A stretch of DNA of 64,000 nucleotides from Elusimicrobiales bacterium (GTDB taxonomy: Bacteria > Elusimicrobiota > Elusimicrobia > Elusimicrobiales > UBA9959), in NCBI GenBank assembly GCA_024681855.1, contig JAILAB010000058.1, positions 1 through 64,000 of the forward strand, given 5' to 3'. The translations under genes were made by a program, and so were the position numbers. Positions 8,480 to 17,417 of this stretch are shown here, piece after piece. The first letter of the stretch is position 1. Each line of letters starts with the position of its first letter. The notes under the pieces are model-generated. The model was not told the origin of the DNA and did no database searches. It saw nothing but the letters and a program-made list of their open reading frames with translations.

Positions 8480-10462
8480 CTAATTCATCCATATCTTTCC
8501 TTCTTCGCAGAATCTGTACTGCTTAACGCCTCCCGTGCCGAAAAATGAGGTGGATTTTCCGCTAGACACAGATGTGTCTCCGTTCCTGTATCTTTCTATA
8601 TAGCTGGGCAGGCCTTTATTTATTGGATTCATGCAGCCTGAATTTTCTATATAGCAGAGCAGGTAATGAGTCATTGCCCCGTCATTAATTTCTTTCAGTT
8701 TTACTTGATCGCCTTTAAGAACATGATCCGGGCAGTTTGTGGCTTTGAGCAGCCAAAGATATTCCGGCTCTGATATTTCCCTATAGCCGCTCTTCACCAG
8801 GCTTGTTATTTCTCTGCTTGCCTTAATCTGTTTGCGGCTGCCTGGAACGGGCTGGTATGAAAAAATCCAGGTTGTTTTTCCGGTTGACGCGGCCTCGCTC
8901 CATGCGTTTATGCCTTCAGGCGTTATTTGTCCGTTTTTGTCAAAAATAAGATCCCCGTTTGCATCGCGCAGCTTAAATATTTCCCTTAGATTTATGCCTT
9001 TTTTTTCAAAGAATTTCAGCGCATCGCGGCTTACGGTGCGGGCATAGGCATTGTATCCCTGCATCGTAAGCCTGAATTTAAGGCCGTTTTCTGAGTCTTC
9101 ATAATAAAGCCCAGGCCTGCCGGGGAATTTTCCGCGAACGACCTCGACAGCCCCATTTGCTTCTGCTGCCCTCATGTTGCGGTGCAGCCTTAAGTGTTCT
9201 TCTGATAGCATGTCAACGGTGGTCCTTTGATTAACGGCACCCCTTGTTTTTAATTCTTCCAGTATTTCCTCATCGCTCATAAGGTCAACTTTCAGCTTAT
9301 CAGCGTTTATAATGGCTTCCCTGTTGTTAGGAGAAATCTGAATGACTAAAGAGAAATAATGAAGCGCTTCTTTATACATTGACTGGGCAAGGAAATAGTC
9401 TGCCACCTCTAAAAGAATTTTTTCATCAAATGGCGCTGCAGCGGCTGCCATGCGGTATTTCTGATCTGCCGCTGACCTGTCTTCAAGACGGATAAGCGTT
9501 TCGGCTTCTTTTATGCAGAGCCTGGCATGCTTGGCATGCTCATTGCCTGTTAATTTCTGCGCCCTTTCATATTCATCAATAGCCTCTTCGTATTCTCCGG
9601 CATTAACGAGGACATCTGCCAGCTTTGATGCAAGCTCCAGGTTTCTATTATCTATTTTGCGGCAGCGTCGTCCTGTTGCGGCAGCGGCAATAAAGTCTTC
9701 TTTTTCAGCCTCTTCATTAAATTTTTTCATGCAGGCTACTGCTTCTTCGCCTTTGTTTTCTTTGGCTTTTTTTGCCGTTGCCATGCTGTTTGTTTTTTTC
9801 TGCTTGTTTGAAACCCTTTTCATTGCTGCCGATGCTTTTGCGGCATTGGCATCTGCTTTTGCTGATATGTCTTCTCCTGCTGAGGCAAGCGCTGTGGCAT
9901 AAGCTTTTTTCGCTTTTATGAACAGATCCTGAGCTTCGTAAATTTCTCCTTTGGAATAAAGCGCTTCAAAATCCGTAGGGTTTATTTCTAGAGCGCTTGA
10001 AATAAGCTCTTCCGCCCTGTCATATATGCCCATGGCCATATATGTCTTTGCCGCTTCCAGGTTAGGCTTAAATTCACCTTTGCCATATTGCATAGCTTTA
10101 AGGCAGTTCTGCAAGCCTTCATCAGGCTTGCCTTTCATTCTTTTAAATTTGCAAATCCCCAAATTCCATGCATAGTCTTTAGGGTATTTTTTTTCCATTG
10201 ACGAAGCTGTTGTTTCCAGTGAGGTAAGCTGGCTTTTGTTTGCATAAGATGAAAGGTCTAGCGCATATAAGAAAAGATTTCTGTCATTAGGAAATTTCCT
10301 AAGTCCGTCCATTGCGGCATCAAAAGCTGCTTCTTCGGAATGAGCCCTCTCTTCAAATTTTGCTTTCTGCAGCTCTTCTGCTGCTCCTGCATGAGCGAAT
10401 GACGGCAGCAGAAGAGCCGGACAGATAATCATTAATTTGCTGAAAAGGGCTTTTAATTGCAT
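8480..10462 (-). CDS. Periplasmic tetratricopeptide-repeat protein
   Basis: A 660-residue exported protein. A signal peptide covers residues 1-25 (ending PSFAHAG). Residues about 30-420 are TPR-like helical pairs (for example YDRAEELISSALEINPTDFEALYSKGEIYE and EALHYFSLVIQISPNNREAI), interrupted by a Lys/Ala-rich stretch near 205-250. The last 230 residues form a separate region that I do not recognise (YNAYARTVSRDALKFFEKKG, IFSYQPVPGSRKQI, MTHYLLCYIENSG). TPR proteins of this layout usually scaffold envelope complexes. Its start codon overlaps the dcd stop by one base (TAATG), so it is the last gene of the sqs-dcd-TPR operon; AAGGAG precedes it. No specific function can be assigned. Confidence 0.75.
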   Translation of the reverse strand: MQLKALFSKLMIICPALLLPSFAHAGAAEELQKAKFEERAHSEEAAFDAAMDGLRKFPNDRNLFLYALDLSSYANKSQLTSLETTASSMEKKYPKDYAWNLGICKFKRMKGKPDEGLQNCLKAMQYGKGEFKPNLEAAKTYMAMGIYDRAEELISSALEINPTDFEALYSKGEIYEAQDLFIKAKKAYATALASAGEDISAKADANAAKASAAMKRVSNKQKKTNSMATAKKAKENKGEEAVACMKKFNEEAEKEDFIAAAATGRRCRKIDNRNLELASKLADVLVNAGEYEEAIDEYERAQKLTGNEHAKHARLCIKEAETLIRLEDRSAADQKYRMAAAAAPFDEKILLEVADYFLAQSMYKEALHYFSLVIQISPNNREAIINADKLKVDLMSDEEILEELKTRGAVNQRTTVDMLSEEHLRLHRNMRAAEANGAVEVVRGKFPGRPGLYYEDSENGLKFRLTMQGYNAYARTVSRDALKFFEKKGINLREIFKLRDANGDLIFDKNGQITPEGINAWSEAASTGKTTWIFSYQPVPGSRKQIKASREITSLVKSGYREISEPEYLWLLKATNCPDHVLKGDQVKLKEINDGAMTHYLLCYIENSGCMNPINKGLPSYIERYRNGDTSVSSGKSTSFFGTGGVKQYRFCEEGKIWMN

Positions 10463-11028
10463 TATTTCTCCTTTGTTAGTATCCTAGGGAGCGTAACTCC
10501 GCGCTGGAGCTGATATTTTCCATTGCGGTCTTTATAAGAAATTTCGCATTCTTTGTCAGCTTCTAGGAAAATCAGCTGTGATATTCCTTCATTTGAATAA
10601 ATTTTCGCTGGCAGCGGCGTTGTGTTTGATATTTCAAGCGTCAGATGTCCTTCCCATTCAGGCTCAAGCGGCGTTATGTTTACAACTATGCCGCAGCGCG
10701 CGTATGTGCTTTTGCCTATGCACAGGCCTATAACCTCGCGTGGAATTCTGAAATATTCCACTGAGCGGGCTAAAGCGAACGAATGGGCTGGGACAATGCA
10801 GCTCGGGGCTTTTATGTCAACAAAAGACCTGTCATCAAAATTTTTAGGGTCAACAATGCAGTTATGAACATCTGTGAATACCTTGTATTCGTCTGACACT
10901 CTTATGTCATAGCCATATGATGAAAGACCATAAGAAATTTTCCCTTTGGCTTCAAGCTTTTCGCAGTATGGCTCTATCATGCCATGCTTTCTGCACATTT
11001 CCCTTATCCAGGCATCATTCTTTAACAT
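10462..11028 (-). CDS. dcd: dCTP deaminase
   Basis: 188-residue trimeric enzyme that converts dCTP to dUTP (or, in bifunctional forms, directly to dUMP) for dTMP synthesis. Family sequences visible: the N-terminal region [43 protein letters not shown] with the family's conserved glutamate a little further on in [21 protein letters not shown], and [11 protein letters not shown]. Length matches the E. coli enzyme (193). It lies 7 bp after the squalene/phytoene synthase gene and overlaps the following TPR gene by one base. Whether it is monofunctional or bifunctional cannot be decided by eye. Confidence 0.95.
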   Translation of the reverse strand: MLKNDAWIREMCRKHGMIEPYCEKLEAKGKISYGLSSYGYDIRVSDEYKVFTDVHNCIVDPKNFDDRSFVDIKAPSCIVPAHSFALARSVEYFRIPREVIGLCIGKSTYARCGIVVNITPLEPEWEGHLTLEISNTTPLPAKIYSNEGISQLIFLEADKECEISYKDRNGKYQLQRGVTLPRILTKEK

Positions 11029-11035
11029 TGCAGCC

Positions 11036-11911
11036 TCATGAAATACGCATTTTCAGGCTTTTCAGCATCGCTTTGATAAGCGAGGATATTTTTTCGCCTT
11101 TTGTTGTTTTTACTTTTCCTTCTTTTACATGGAAACCGCTTTTTTCTATTTTAAGCAATAGGTCATAGTATACTTGCCATATTATGAGAGAAGGGAAAAA
11201 TTGTCCGGCTAGTTTTTTGTTTACTAAGGCAAGCGTATCCATATAGTATTTTTTAGCGCGTTCTGCCTCAAAGGTCATTAAATCCGTAAATTCCTTTGAA
11301 TATCCCGGTTTGGAAAAGTTTTCCTTGTCGCAGCTGAAACGCGCAAGATCCTGGTATGGAATATATACTCTGCCAGATTCATAGTCTTCCCTAACATCTC
11401 TTATTATATTGGTTAGCTGAACGGCATATCCGTGCATTCTTGCTATAGCTTTTGAGTTTTCCTCATTTTCAGAGTCTGCGTCATTGCCATTTCTGTATTC
11501 AAATATGCGCAGGCATACTTCGCCTACAACTCCGGCTACCCTGTACATATAATATTCCAAATCTTCTATTGTCGCATATTCATGTTTGGTAAGGTCCAGT
11601 TCCATTCCTTCTATCAAAAGAGTGAAATGTTCTTTCTTCAGATTATAGAATACGCATGTTTCCGCAAGATTTTGGCATAGCGTGTCATTTTCAGGAATCT
11701 GGCCTATAAAAATGCCGTCTATTTTTTTACGCCATGCCATAAGCTCCTCTTTTTTCTGTTCGGTGCTTTTTTGCGTGTCATCCACAATGTCATCAACTGC
11801 GCGCGCGAAAGCATAATAAGAGGAAAGGGCTTTCCTTTTAGCATCGGTAAGAAATTTAAAAGCTATGCTGAAACTGCTGCCCGATTCAGGGGCTTTATTT
11901 TCTTCAGACAT
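11036..11911 (-). CDS. Squalene/phytoene synthase family protein
   Basis: 291-residue all-alpha prenyl synthase that condenses two farnesyl- or geranylgeranyl-diphosphates head to head. The two Asp-rich metal-binding motifs are present: [15 protein letters not shown] near residue 40 and [18 protein letters not shown] near residue 175. [10 protein letters not shown], a typical segment between them, is also seen. The start follows TTTAGGAGCAGATA. No desaturase or hopanoid-cyclase gene is nearby, so squalene, hydroxysqualene (HpnC/HpnD type) and phytoene products are all possible. It is the first gene of an operon with dcd and a TPR gene, an odd mix that says little about its product. Confidence 0.88.
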   Translation of the reverse strand: MSEENKAPESGSSFSIAFKFLTDAKRKALSSYYAFARAVDDIVDDTQKSTEQKKEELMAWRKKIDGIFIGQIPENDTLCQNLAETCVFYNLKKEHFTLLIEGMELDLTKHEYATIEDLEYYMYRVAGVVGEVCLRIFEYRNGNDADSENEENSKAIARMHGYAVQLTNIIRDVREDYESGRVYIPYQDLARFSCDKENFSKPGYSKEFTDLMTFEAERAKKYYMDTLALVNKKLAGQFFPSLIIWQVYYDLLLKIEKSGFHVKEGKVKTTKGEKISSLIKAMLKSLKMRIS

Positions 11912-12112
11912 TATCTGCTCCTAAATGCAAAATTAAAAAAGTAAAAATAAATACTAATAAAATAATTATGCTAATAATGTGCGGCATTAATCAAGCATTG
12001 GCATTCTATACAGCGTCTGGACTGTATGCTTTATGCCGAAACTCTGATAAGTGAAAAATTTCTGGGCTTCGGCGGCCAGCTAAATGAAAAGACTTAATAT
12101 TTGTTGCGATTT

Positions 12113-13399
12113 TTAGTTCATGCAATTCTTTCCTGCCATTATGTCTAGGATAATATTGTCTACCTTGCTCATGCCTGTGCAGGAAATGCGGGCCATGTTT
12201 TTTATCGTCTCTTCACCGTTTGAGCCTATGAATCCCTCCTGCTCGGTTATGCCTTCTCCATGTATGGCCATATAAGAGGCCCTTATGGCTGAATCCGCTG
12301 AGGAAGCCACTTTAAGCGAACAGCCGCTTTTTGCGCCGTCGCACAATGTGCCGCCTATATCGCTGATAATGGTGTTTACGGCCAGAGACATCTTATGCGT
12401 GTTTGCCTTGCAGAACTGCCACACTATGGCGACTGCTGCGCCTACTCCGGCGGCAACCGCGCAGCCGCATATAGGGGCAAGCTCGCCAGTGAACACTTTT
12501 ATATAAGAATTGACCAGGTGGGAGAGTGCTATGCTTTTTAATATCTTTTCTTCCTTGCGGCCTGCGCTTGTTCCTACTATCCATGGCACAAGTATTGCTA
12601 CCACTCCCTGATTGCCTGATTCCCCGCTAGACATTACCGGCACAGGTATGCCGGCCATTCTGGCATCCGTTGCTGCTGCTGCCATGCGCTTAGCCTTTGA
12701 AAAAACATCTTCTTTCATGAACCCTTTTTCTATGAGATCATTAAGGTAATACCCTACTTTTTTTAGTTCCAGGCCTTTTTTGCTGGCGGACAGATTCATC
12801 TCAACGCCTTTTTTTATATATTCCAGCTGTTCAGGCGTTGCATTTTCCGCTGCCTTGCAAAGGTCTTTAAGCGTGGCTTTTTTCAGATCGTTTTTATACT
12901 GCCGGCAGGTCTGCTTGTTTGATTTCTTATTGCTTATCAGAACTTTGCCTTCATGTTCAAGATATGATATTTCCTTATGGCTGTTTTTGAGTATGCAGCA
13001 GGCTTTTTCTTTGCCTGAAAAAATTTCTGCCGATATATAAATGCCATGTTTTTTAGTGTCTGTTTTTATGGAAGCCATTCCTGCTGATATGAGCTTTTTC
13101 GCCTCGTCTATTTCACCGGTTATGTGCTTGAAAATCTCTGGGCCTGCATCTGGCTTGCGTATTAGCGCGCCCAAAGCGGCAGCAAGCAGATTGCCCTTGC
13201 GCCCGTTAGTATTAGGTATTGAAACGGCAAGCCCGTTCTTGTACGTGGCTGTATCTGTTATTATTCTTACTTCGGTAACTGGTCCGCTTAGCAGTTTAGC
13301 GGCGCTGGCGGCGGCAAATGCCACTGCGACTGGCTCCGTGCATCCCATGGCTGGATAGACTTCATTTTTTAAAACTTCTTCTAACAGATTCTCAAACAT
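12113..13399 (-). CDS. cyuA: L-cysteine desulfidase / UPF0597 family Fe-S enzyme (CyuA-like)
   Basis: 428-residue member of the serine-dehydratase-alpha/UPF0597 family (E. coli YhaM/CyuA). CyuA breaks L-cysteine into pyruvate, ammonia and sulfide with a [4Fe-4S] cluster, typically under anaerobic conditions. Signatures: MGCTEPVAVAFAAA (Cys20), TDARMAGIPVPVMSSGESGNQG, PICGCAVAAGVGA and ISDIGGTLCDGAKSGCSLKV. The cysteines in the GCTEP, GCAVA and CDGAKSGC segments are the likely cluster ligands. Length equals the E. coli protein (436). GGAGG stands a few bases before the ATG. Single-gene unit: 200 bp on one side and 530 bp on the other are free of genes. Deamination of another amino acid is possible for this family. 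Confidence 0.85.
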   Translation of the reverse strand: MFENLLEEVLKNEVYPAMGCTEPVAVAFAAASAAKLLSGPVTEVRIITDTATYKNGLAVSIPNTNGRKGNLLAAALGALIRKPDAGPEIFKHITGEIDEAKKLISAGMASIKTDTKKHGIYISAEIFSGKEKACCILKNSHKEISYLEHEGKVLISNKKSNKQTCRQYKNDLKKATLKDLCKAAENATPEQLEYIKKGVEMNLSASKKGLELKKVGYYLNDLIEKGFMKEDVFSKAKRMAAAATDARMAGIPVPVMSSGESGNQGVVAILVPWIVGTSAGRKEEKILKSIALSHLVNSYIKVFTGELAPICGCAVAAGVGAAVAIVWQFCKANTHKMSLAVNTIISDIGGTLCDGAKSGCSLKVASSADSAIRASYMAIHGEGITEQEGFIGSNGEETIKNMARISCTGMSKVDNIILDIMAGKNCMN

Positions 13400-13931
13400 T
13401 GCGGCCTCCGTGCGCGGCGAAAAATGCAGATTTGCTGCATATAATTAAAACTATTTCATATAGTAAATATGATGCTTAAATTTAATTATAGAAATAAATT
13501 GCCATTGTTCAAAATAAAAATAACAAAATACTGATATGCTTCATAATTATGCATATGCTTAAAGCATGAACCATTTTTTAAGCAGCTAAGCAGCTGTTTC
13601 CAGAAAAAAAATTTTGCTTTAGCAAAAATTTTACGGGTAAAATGAATTTATGCGTAAATAAAATGCTAGTAATGAGACATATTATGCTATGACTAATGAA
13701 ATAAGCCAGCTGGGCTTTTGAATTATTCTTTTAGCATAGTTTGGAAAGACATTGACAAAATATAGCCAGAATTAAAATATTCAGCTAAGTTTGCAGTGGA
13801 ATATAATGCTATAGGCAAATATATTGTTAACGCTTTGCTATTGCCAAGCATTATTTTCCTGTTAGGAATACTAGTGTAACTAATACAGTAAAATTAGGCA
13901 TTGCACTTGATATATGATCAAAGACCGGTAT
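13400..13931. other. AT-rich intergenic gap without recognisable genes
   Basis: About 530 bp, strongly AT-rich. Reading frames on both strands are short and look random. The only structure seen is an imperfect A/T-rich inverted repeat around 13605-13632 (TTTTGC ttta GCAAAA core), not followed by a U-run. Both flanking genes point left, so this region must hold the cyuA promoter and lies beyond the end of the feo transcript. Confidence 0.5.
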
Positions 13932-14141
13932 TTATTTGAGAAGATACTGTTTATTAGCTTTTATTTTTTTTGTGCGGAATGAGTGACAAGCCGCACAGGC
14001 GGAACAGCTGCTTGACGCTTCGCCATTGGCATTGACTCCGCAACAGTATGGGCATCTGCTCCCTTTTTTGATAAGTGAGCGGATTATCAGCAATACAATC
14101 GCTGCCAAAGATGTTATTACTATTATATCACCTGGTGTCAT
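13932..14141 (-). CDS. FeoB-associated Cys-rich membrane protein
   Basis: A 69-residue protein with one N-terminal membrane helix (about residues 5-22, IIVITSLAAIVLLIIRSLI), a short basic stretch, and a cysteine cluster CPYCCGVNANG...CSACAAC. Small proteins with one helix followed by a Cys-rich tail are regularly encoded directly after feoB in anaerobes and are classed as FeoB-associated Cys-rich proteins; a role in iron handling at the transporter is assumed, not proven. Six cysteines are present here (CPYCC, then CSACAAC). It is the last gene of the feoA-feoB operon, 126 bp after feoB. Confidence 0.75.
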   Translation of the reverse strand: MTPGDIIVITSLAAIVLLIIRSLIKKGSRCPYCCGVNANGEASSSCSACAACHSFRTKKIKANKQYLLK

Positions 14142-14267
14142 GAGTGTTTATTTCCATGTTTATATGCTTATCTTTATCACTTGCTTGTTCTGCCATTTTA
14201 CCTTTAATTATTTTGCGGTATCAGAGCCTGGATTATTTGCTTTGTTTTATTGAATAATAAAAACATA

Positions 14268-16496
14268 TTATCCTTTGTAATCGCAGCGGCGATGTCTTCG
14301 CTTGAAGCGAATGTATTTGCGGTAGCGGCGTCCAGTCTGCTGTAATTCAGACGTAGGCACATATCCTTTTCTGAAAACAAAATAGAGCATTGTGGCAAGC
14401 GCTATGGCTGCAATAACCGTGAAAGGCCCGAAATCAGCTTCTCCTGTGAACAGTCCGCCGAACTGATAGGCTATCATTGAAACCAGGTATGCGAAACCGC
14501 ACATATAAGCTACTGTTATCCAGGTCCATCTGGCATTGCCCATTTCTTTGTAAATTGCGCCTATGGCTGCAAAGCATGGAGCGCATAAAAGATTGAAGAT
14601 TAGAAATGAATAAGCGCGCACAGGCCCGAAATCAGCTCCTATCTGTGTCCAAATTTCTCTGCCGGTTTCGCTGATTTCCCCTGCAAAATGGTACAGTGAG
14701 CCGAATGTCATGACTATCTGTTCTTTTGCTATAAGCCCTGTTACGCTAGCCACAGCGGCTTTCCAAGCCATGTCGCCCATCCAGCCAAGAGGATAGAATA
14801 TCCAGGCAATGGATCTGCCAAGGGCGGCAAGCACTGAATCATTCGGGTCTTCTACAGCTGTCCAGGAGCCGCCTTCAATGCCGTATGTCTTGAGGAACCA
14901 TAATACTATGGAGCTCAAAAGCACTATTGTGGCTGCTCTCTTCACGAAGTCCCAGCCTCTGTCAAGCGTGGTGCGCAGCACATTCTTGACCGCAGGCCTG
15001 TGATAGGCGGGCAGTTCCATAACAAAGGGGGCTGGCTTTCCTGCTAAAGCCCTGAATTTCTTCAGTATCACTCCTGAAACTATTACTGCCGCAAGGCCTA
15101 TGAAGAATGCGGATGTAGCCACCAGCGGGGAATTGCCGAATACTGCGCCGGCGAACAGGCCGATTATAGGCATTTTAGCGCCGCATGGTATGAAACCGGT
15201 TGTCATTACGGTTATCTTGCGGTCATTTTCCATTTCTATTGTGCGTGAGGCTAGTATGCCAGGCACTCCGCAGCCTGTTGCCACCAGCATAGGTATTATG
15301 GATTTGCCGGAAAGGCCGAATTTTCGCAGCAGTCTGTCCATTATGAAAGCGACTCTTGCCATATAGCCTATATCTTCCAGAATGGCAAGCAGCAGGGAAA
15401 GCACTAGTATCTGCGGCACGAAGCCCAGCACTGCGCCTACGCCTGCCAGTATTCCGTCAAGAATAAGCCCTTCAAGCCATTTGCTTACGCCTAATGCGGC
15501 CAAGCCTTTTCCTATCCAGTCCGGCATCCATTGCCCGAATAATACATCATTGGCCCAATCTGTGCCTATTGTGCCTATTGACCATGGGAAGCTGCCCATG
15601 GCTATCGCATACATAAGGAACATTGCCGCAATGAAAATAGGTATTGCCAATATGCGGTTTGTTACTATTCTGTCAATCTTGTCCGAAAAGGAAAGGCTGC
15701 CGCCTTTTTCGTTCTTGATAATGGCGGAGCTTATCATGCTGCTTATGTATTTATAACGCTGATCAGCTATTATGCTTTCCGTATCATCGTCAAGCTCTTC
15801 TTCGCAGGCTTTTATGTGTTTTTCCAAATGTTCTATTTCAGCCGGAGTGAGAGCCAGTTCCTTGCGCACTATCTCATCTCTTTCAAAAACTTTTATGGAA
15901 TACCAGCGCAGATAATTGCTTTTGACTTTATCTTCTATGTTTTCCTCTATGTGTGCTATGGCATGCTCTACGCTGCTGCAATAAACATGAGGAATCTCTC
16001 CGTGATGATGGTTTTTGGCTATTTCAACGGCTTTTTCTGCCGCTTTCATGCAGCCTTCGCCTTTGAGCGCGCTTATTTCCACGCAAGGGCAACCGAAGGC
16101 TTTCCCTAGCTTTTCAAGGTCAATCTTATCGCCCTTTTTGCGTACCAGGTCTATCATGTTTACAGCCACAACTACCGGGTAGCCCAGTTCTATCAGCTGC
16201 GTGGTGAGATACAAGTTCCGTTCAATGTTTGTGCCATCCACAATGTTTAAAATTGCGTCGGGATGCTCATTCACGAGATATTTTCTTGAAACTACCTCTT
16301 CAGGCGAATATGGGGAAAGCGAATATATGCCTGGCAGGTCTTGTATTGTTACATCTTCATAGCCTTTCAGCTGTCCTTCTTTTTTTTCAACGGTTACTCC
16401 TGGCCAGTTGCCTACATATTGGTTTGACCCGGTCAAGACATTGAACAGCGTTGTTTTTCCGCTGTTCGGATTACCGGCTAAAGCTATCTTTATCAT
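14268..16496 (-). CDS. feoB: Ferrous iron transport protein B
   Basis: 742-residue inner-membrane Fe(II) transporter with a cytoplasmic GTPase domain. G motifs: GNPNSGKTT (residues 8-16, G1), DLPG (about 54-57, G3) and NMID (G4). After the helical guanine-dissociation-inhibitor region the protein carries the two Gate repeats with the conserved cysteines (VATGCGVPGILASRT; FIPCGAKMPIIG; later LLCAPCFAAIGAIYKE) within roughly ten membrane helices. The tail is very basic (RRYRKYIRFKRRHRR). Length is normal for the family. It follows feoA by about 60 bp and is followed by the small Cys-rich protein. Confidence 0.97.
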   Translation of the reverse strand: MIKIALAGNPNSGKTTLFNVLTGSNQYVGNWPGVTVEKKEGQLKGYEDVTIQDLPGIYSLSPYSPEEVVSRKYLVNEHPDAILNIVDGTNIERNLYLTTQLIELGYPVVVAVNMIDLVRKKGDKIDLEKLGKAFGCPCVEISALKGEGCMKAAEKAVEIAKNHHHGEIPHVYCSSVEHAIAHIEENIEDKVKSNYLRWYSIKVFERDEIVRKELALTPAEIEHLEKHIKACEEELDDDTESIIADQRYKYISSMISSAIIKNEKGGSLSFSDKIDRIVTNRILAIPIFIAAMFLMYAIAMGSFPWSIGTIGTDWANDVLFGQWMPDWIGKGLAALGVSKWLEGLILDGILAGVGAVLGFVPQILVLSLLLAILEDIGYMARVAFIMDRLLRKFGLSGKSIIPMLVATGCGVPGILASRTIEMENDRKITVMTTGFIPCGAKMPIIGLFAGAVFGNSPLVATSAFFIGLAAVIVSGVILKKFRALAGKPAPFVMELPAYHRPAVKNVLRTTLDRGWDFVKRAATIVLLSSIVLWFLKTYGIEGGSWTAVEDPNDSVLAALGRSIAWIFYPLGWMGDMAWKAAVASVTGLIAKEQIVMTFGSLYHFAGEISETGREIWTQIGADFGPVRAYSFLIFNLLCAPCFAAIGAIYKEMGNARWTWITVAYMCGFAYLVSMIAYQFGGLFTGEADFGPFTVIAAIALATMLYFVFRKGYVPTSELQQTGRRYRKYIRFKRRHRRCDYKG

Positions 16497-16557
16497 TTTT
16501 AACCCTGTTTTTTATTTTGCTTAGTGGATTTATGCAATAAGCTCTAATTAAGGAATA

Positions 16558-16788
16558 TTATGCCGCTGCGGATATTTCTATCATAACAGCATCAGCCTTG
16601 CGCAGCGTAAGCTCATAGCCTCGCAGATTAAGTTCCATCGGATCGCCGAGGGGGGCAACTTTTCTTATAAAAATTCTCACGCCCTTGGTTATGCCCATGT
16701 CCATTATCCTGCGCCTAACGGGGCCATAGCCTTGAACCCTGCTGACTTGAACTGTCTCTCCTACTTTCGCATCTTTTAATGTTTTCAT
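16558..16788 (-). CDS. feoA: Ferrous iron transport protein A
   Basis: 76-residue SH3-like cytoplasmic protein required for full FeoB activity. Typical sequence: VGETVQVSRVQG, RRRIMDMGITKGVRIFIRKVAPLGDPMELNLRGYELTLRKADAVMIEI, covering the whole FeoA domain. It is the first gene of the feo operon, and TTGAGGAAAAATG places a GAGG ribosome site close to the start. A palindromic operator candidate lies 40 bases upstream. Confidence 0.95.
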   Translation of the reverse strand: MKTLKDAKVGETVQVSRVQGYGPVRRRIMDMGITKGVRIFIRKVAPLGDPMELNLRGYELTLRKADAVMIEISAAA

Positions 16789-16827
16789 TTTTCCTCAATA
16801 AGGCTGCTCTGTTTTTTTTGTTTATTG

Positions 16828-16871
16828 GTTAGTATATACTAACTTTATTAAATATCGTATGAGTATGTCAA
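16828..16871 (-). promoter_or_regulatory. feoA promoter with palindromic metalloregulator operator
   Basis: On the minus strand a consensus -35 TTGACA (16866-16871) is followed, after 18 bases, by TAAAGT as the best -10, and directly downstream by a perfect 16-bp palindrome GTTAGTATATACTAAC (16828-16843). The TTAG-N6-CTAA form matches the outer part of DtxR/IdeR-type iron boxes. A repressor bound here would block initiation. The regulator is inferred; Fur boxes look different. Confidence 0.65.
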
Positions 16872-16890
16872 GAATATGGGGATATAATAA

Positions 16891-16927
16891 GGGCATTATC
16901 TTCTCTATACTTATGAAGATAATGCCC
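16891..16927 (-). terminator. Hairpin terminator after the 16989-18842 gene group
   Basis: Perfect 13-bp inverted repeat: GGGCATTATCTTC (16891-16903) and GAAGATAATGCCC (16915-16927), loop of 11. On the minus strand it follows the last gene of the group and is trailed only by TTATTATAT, a weak U-tract. Confidence 0.55.
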
Positions 16928-16988
16928 CTGCCTGCGAAAGCGGCTGCGCTTTTTTAAAGCATGCTATATTATAAAGCTGTCTCTGATT

Positions 16989-17417
16989 TTATTTGCCTTG
17001 TTTTTTATGCTCCAGGTTTTGTTTTGAATTTTGTGTCTTAGCCTGCTCTTGGGCGCCTTTTTCTTTTGCCGCATTCCTGTTTGTTTTTTTTGCTTCCTCG
17101 TAGAAATAATCTGGTATTGCAGCCGGCCTGCGGATCATGTGTTCATACTGTTTCTGATGTTTTTCCGCAATTTTTTTTAGATCTGCCGGATCAAGATTGC
17201 AAGATTTGCATTTGCGGCATGTTAGGCCGGAAAAAACTATCGAAAATGTATTGTCTTTAATCATTTTGCTAGTCATGTTTATAAATATCCATGCTAGCAG
17301 AATGCATATTACTATATTAATTGGCAGTACGATTTTCCTGTGTCTGTATCCAAGCTCTATTACACGAAGCAATAATGCAATAAATTTTGCTGTCAGCCTT
17401 TTTATCTTATTTTTCAT
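16989..17417 (-). CDS. Small membrane protein of unknown function
   Basis: 142 residues, not recognised. A basic N-terminus precedes one strong membrane helix (about residues 30-48, IVLPINIVICILLAWIFINM). Then comes a short cysteine motif CRKCKSC (about residues 68-74), and a charged, Lys/Gln-rich tail (EKGAQEQAKTQNSKQ). The CxxCxxC motif could bind a metal or form disulfides. The start overlaps the end of the upstream dehydrogenase gene by 11 bases, so it is translated as part of that operon. Its place one gene away from feo is suggestive for the Cys motif, but the two units have separate promoters. Confidence 0.65.
   Translation of the reverse strand: MKNKIKRLTAKFIALLLRVIELGYRHRKIVLPINIVICILLAWIFINMTSKMIKDNTFSIVFSGLTCRKCKSCNLDPADLKKIAEKHQKQYEHMIRRPAAIPDYFYEEAKKTNRNAAKEKGAQEQAKTQNSKQNLEHKKQGK

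Noticed and set aside
12000-12037. Two-part inverted repeat GGCAT..ATACAG/CTGTAT..ATGCC after cyuA
   Set aside because: Stems are only 5 and 6 bp with unequal internal loops and no U-run; too weak to call a terminator or a riboswitch.
13605-13632. A/T-rich inverted repeat in the 530-bp gap
   Set aside because: Low-complexity AT sequence forms such repeats by chance; no U-run or promoter association.
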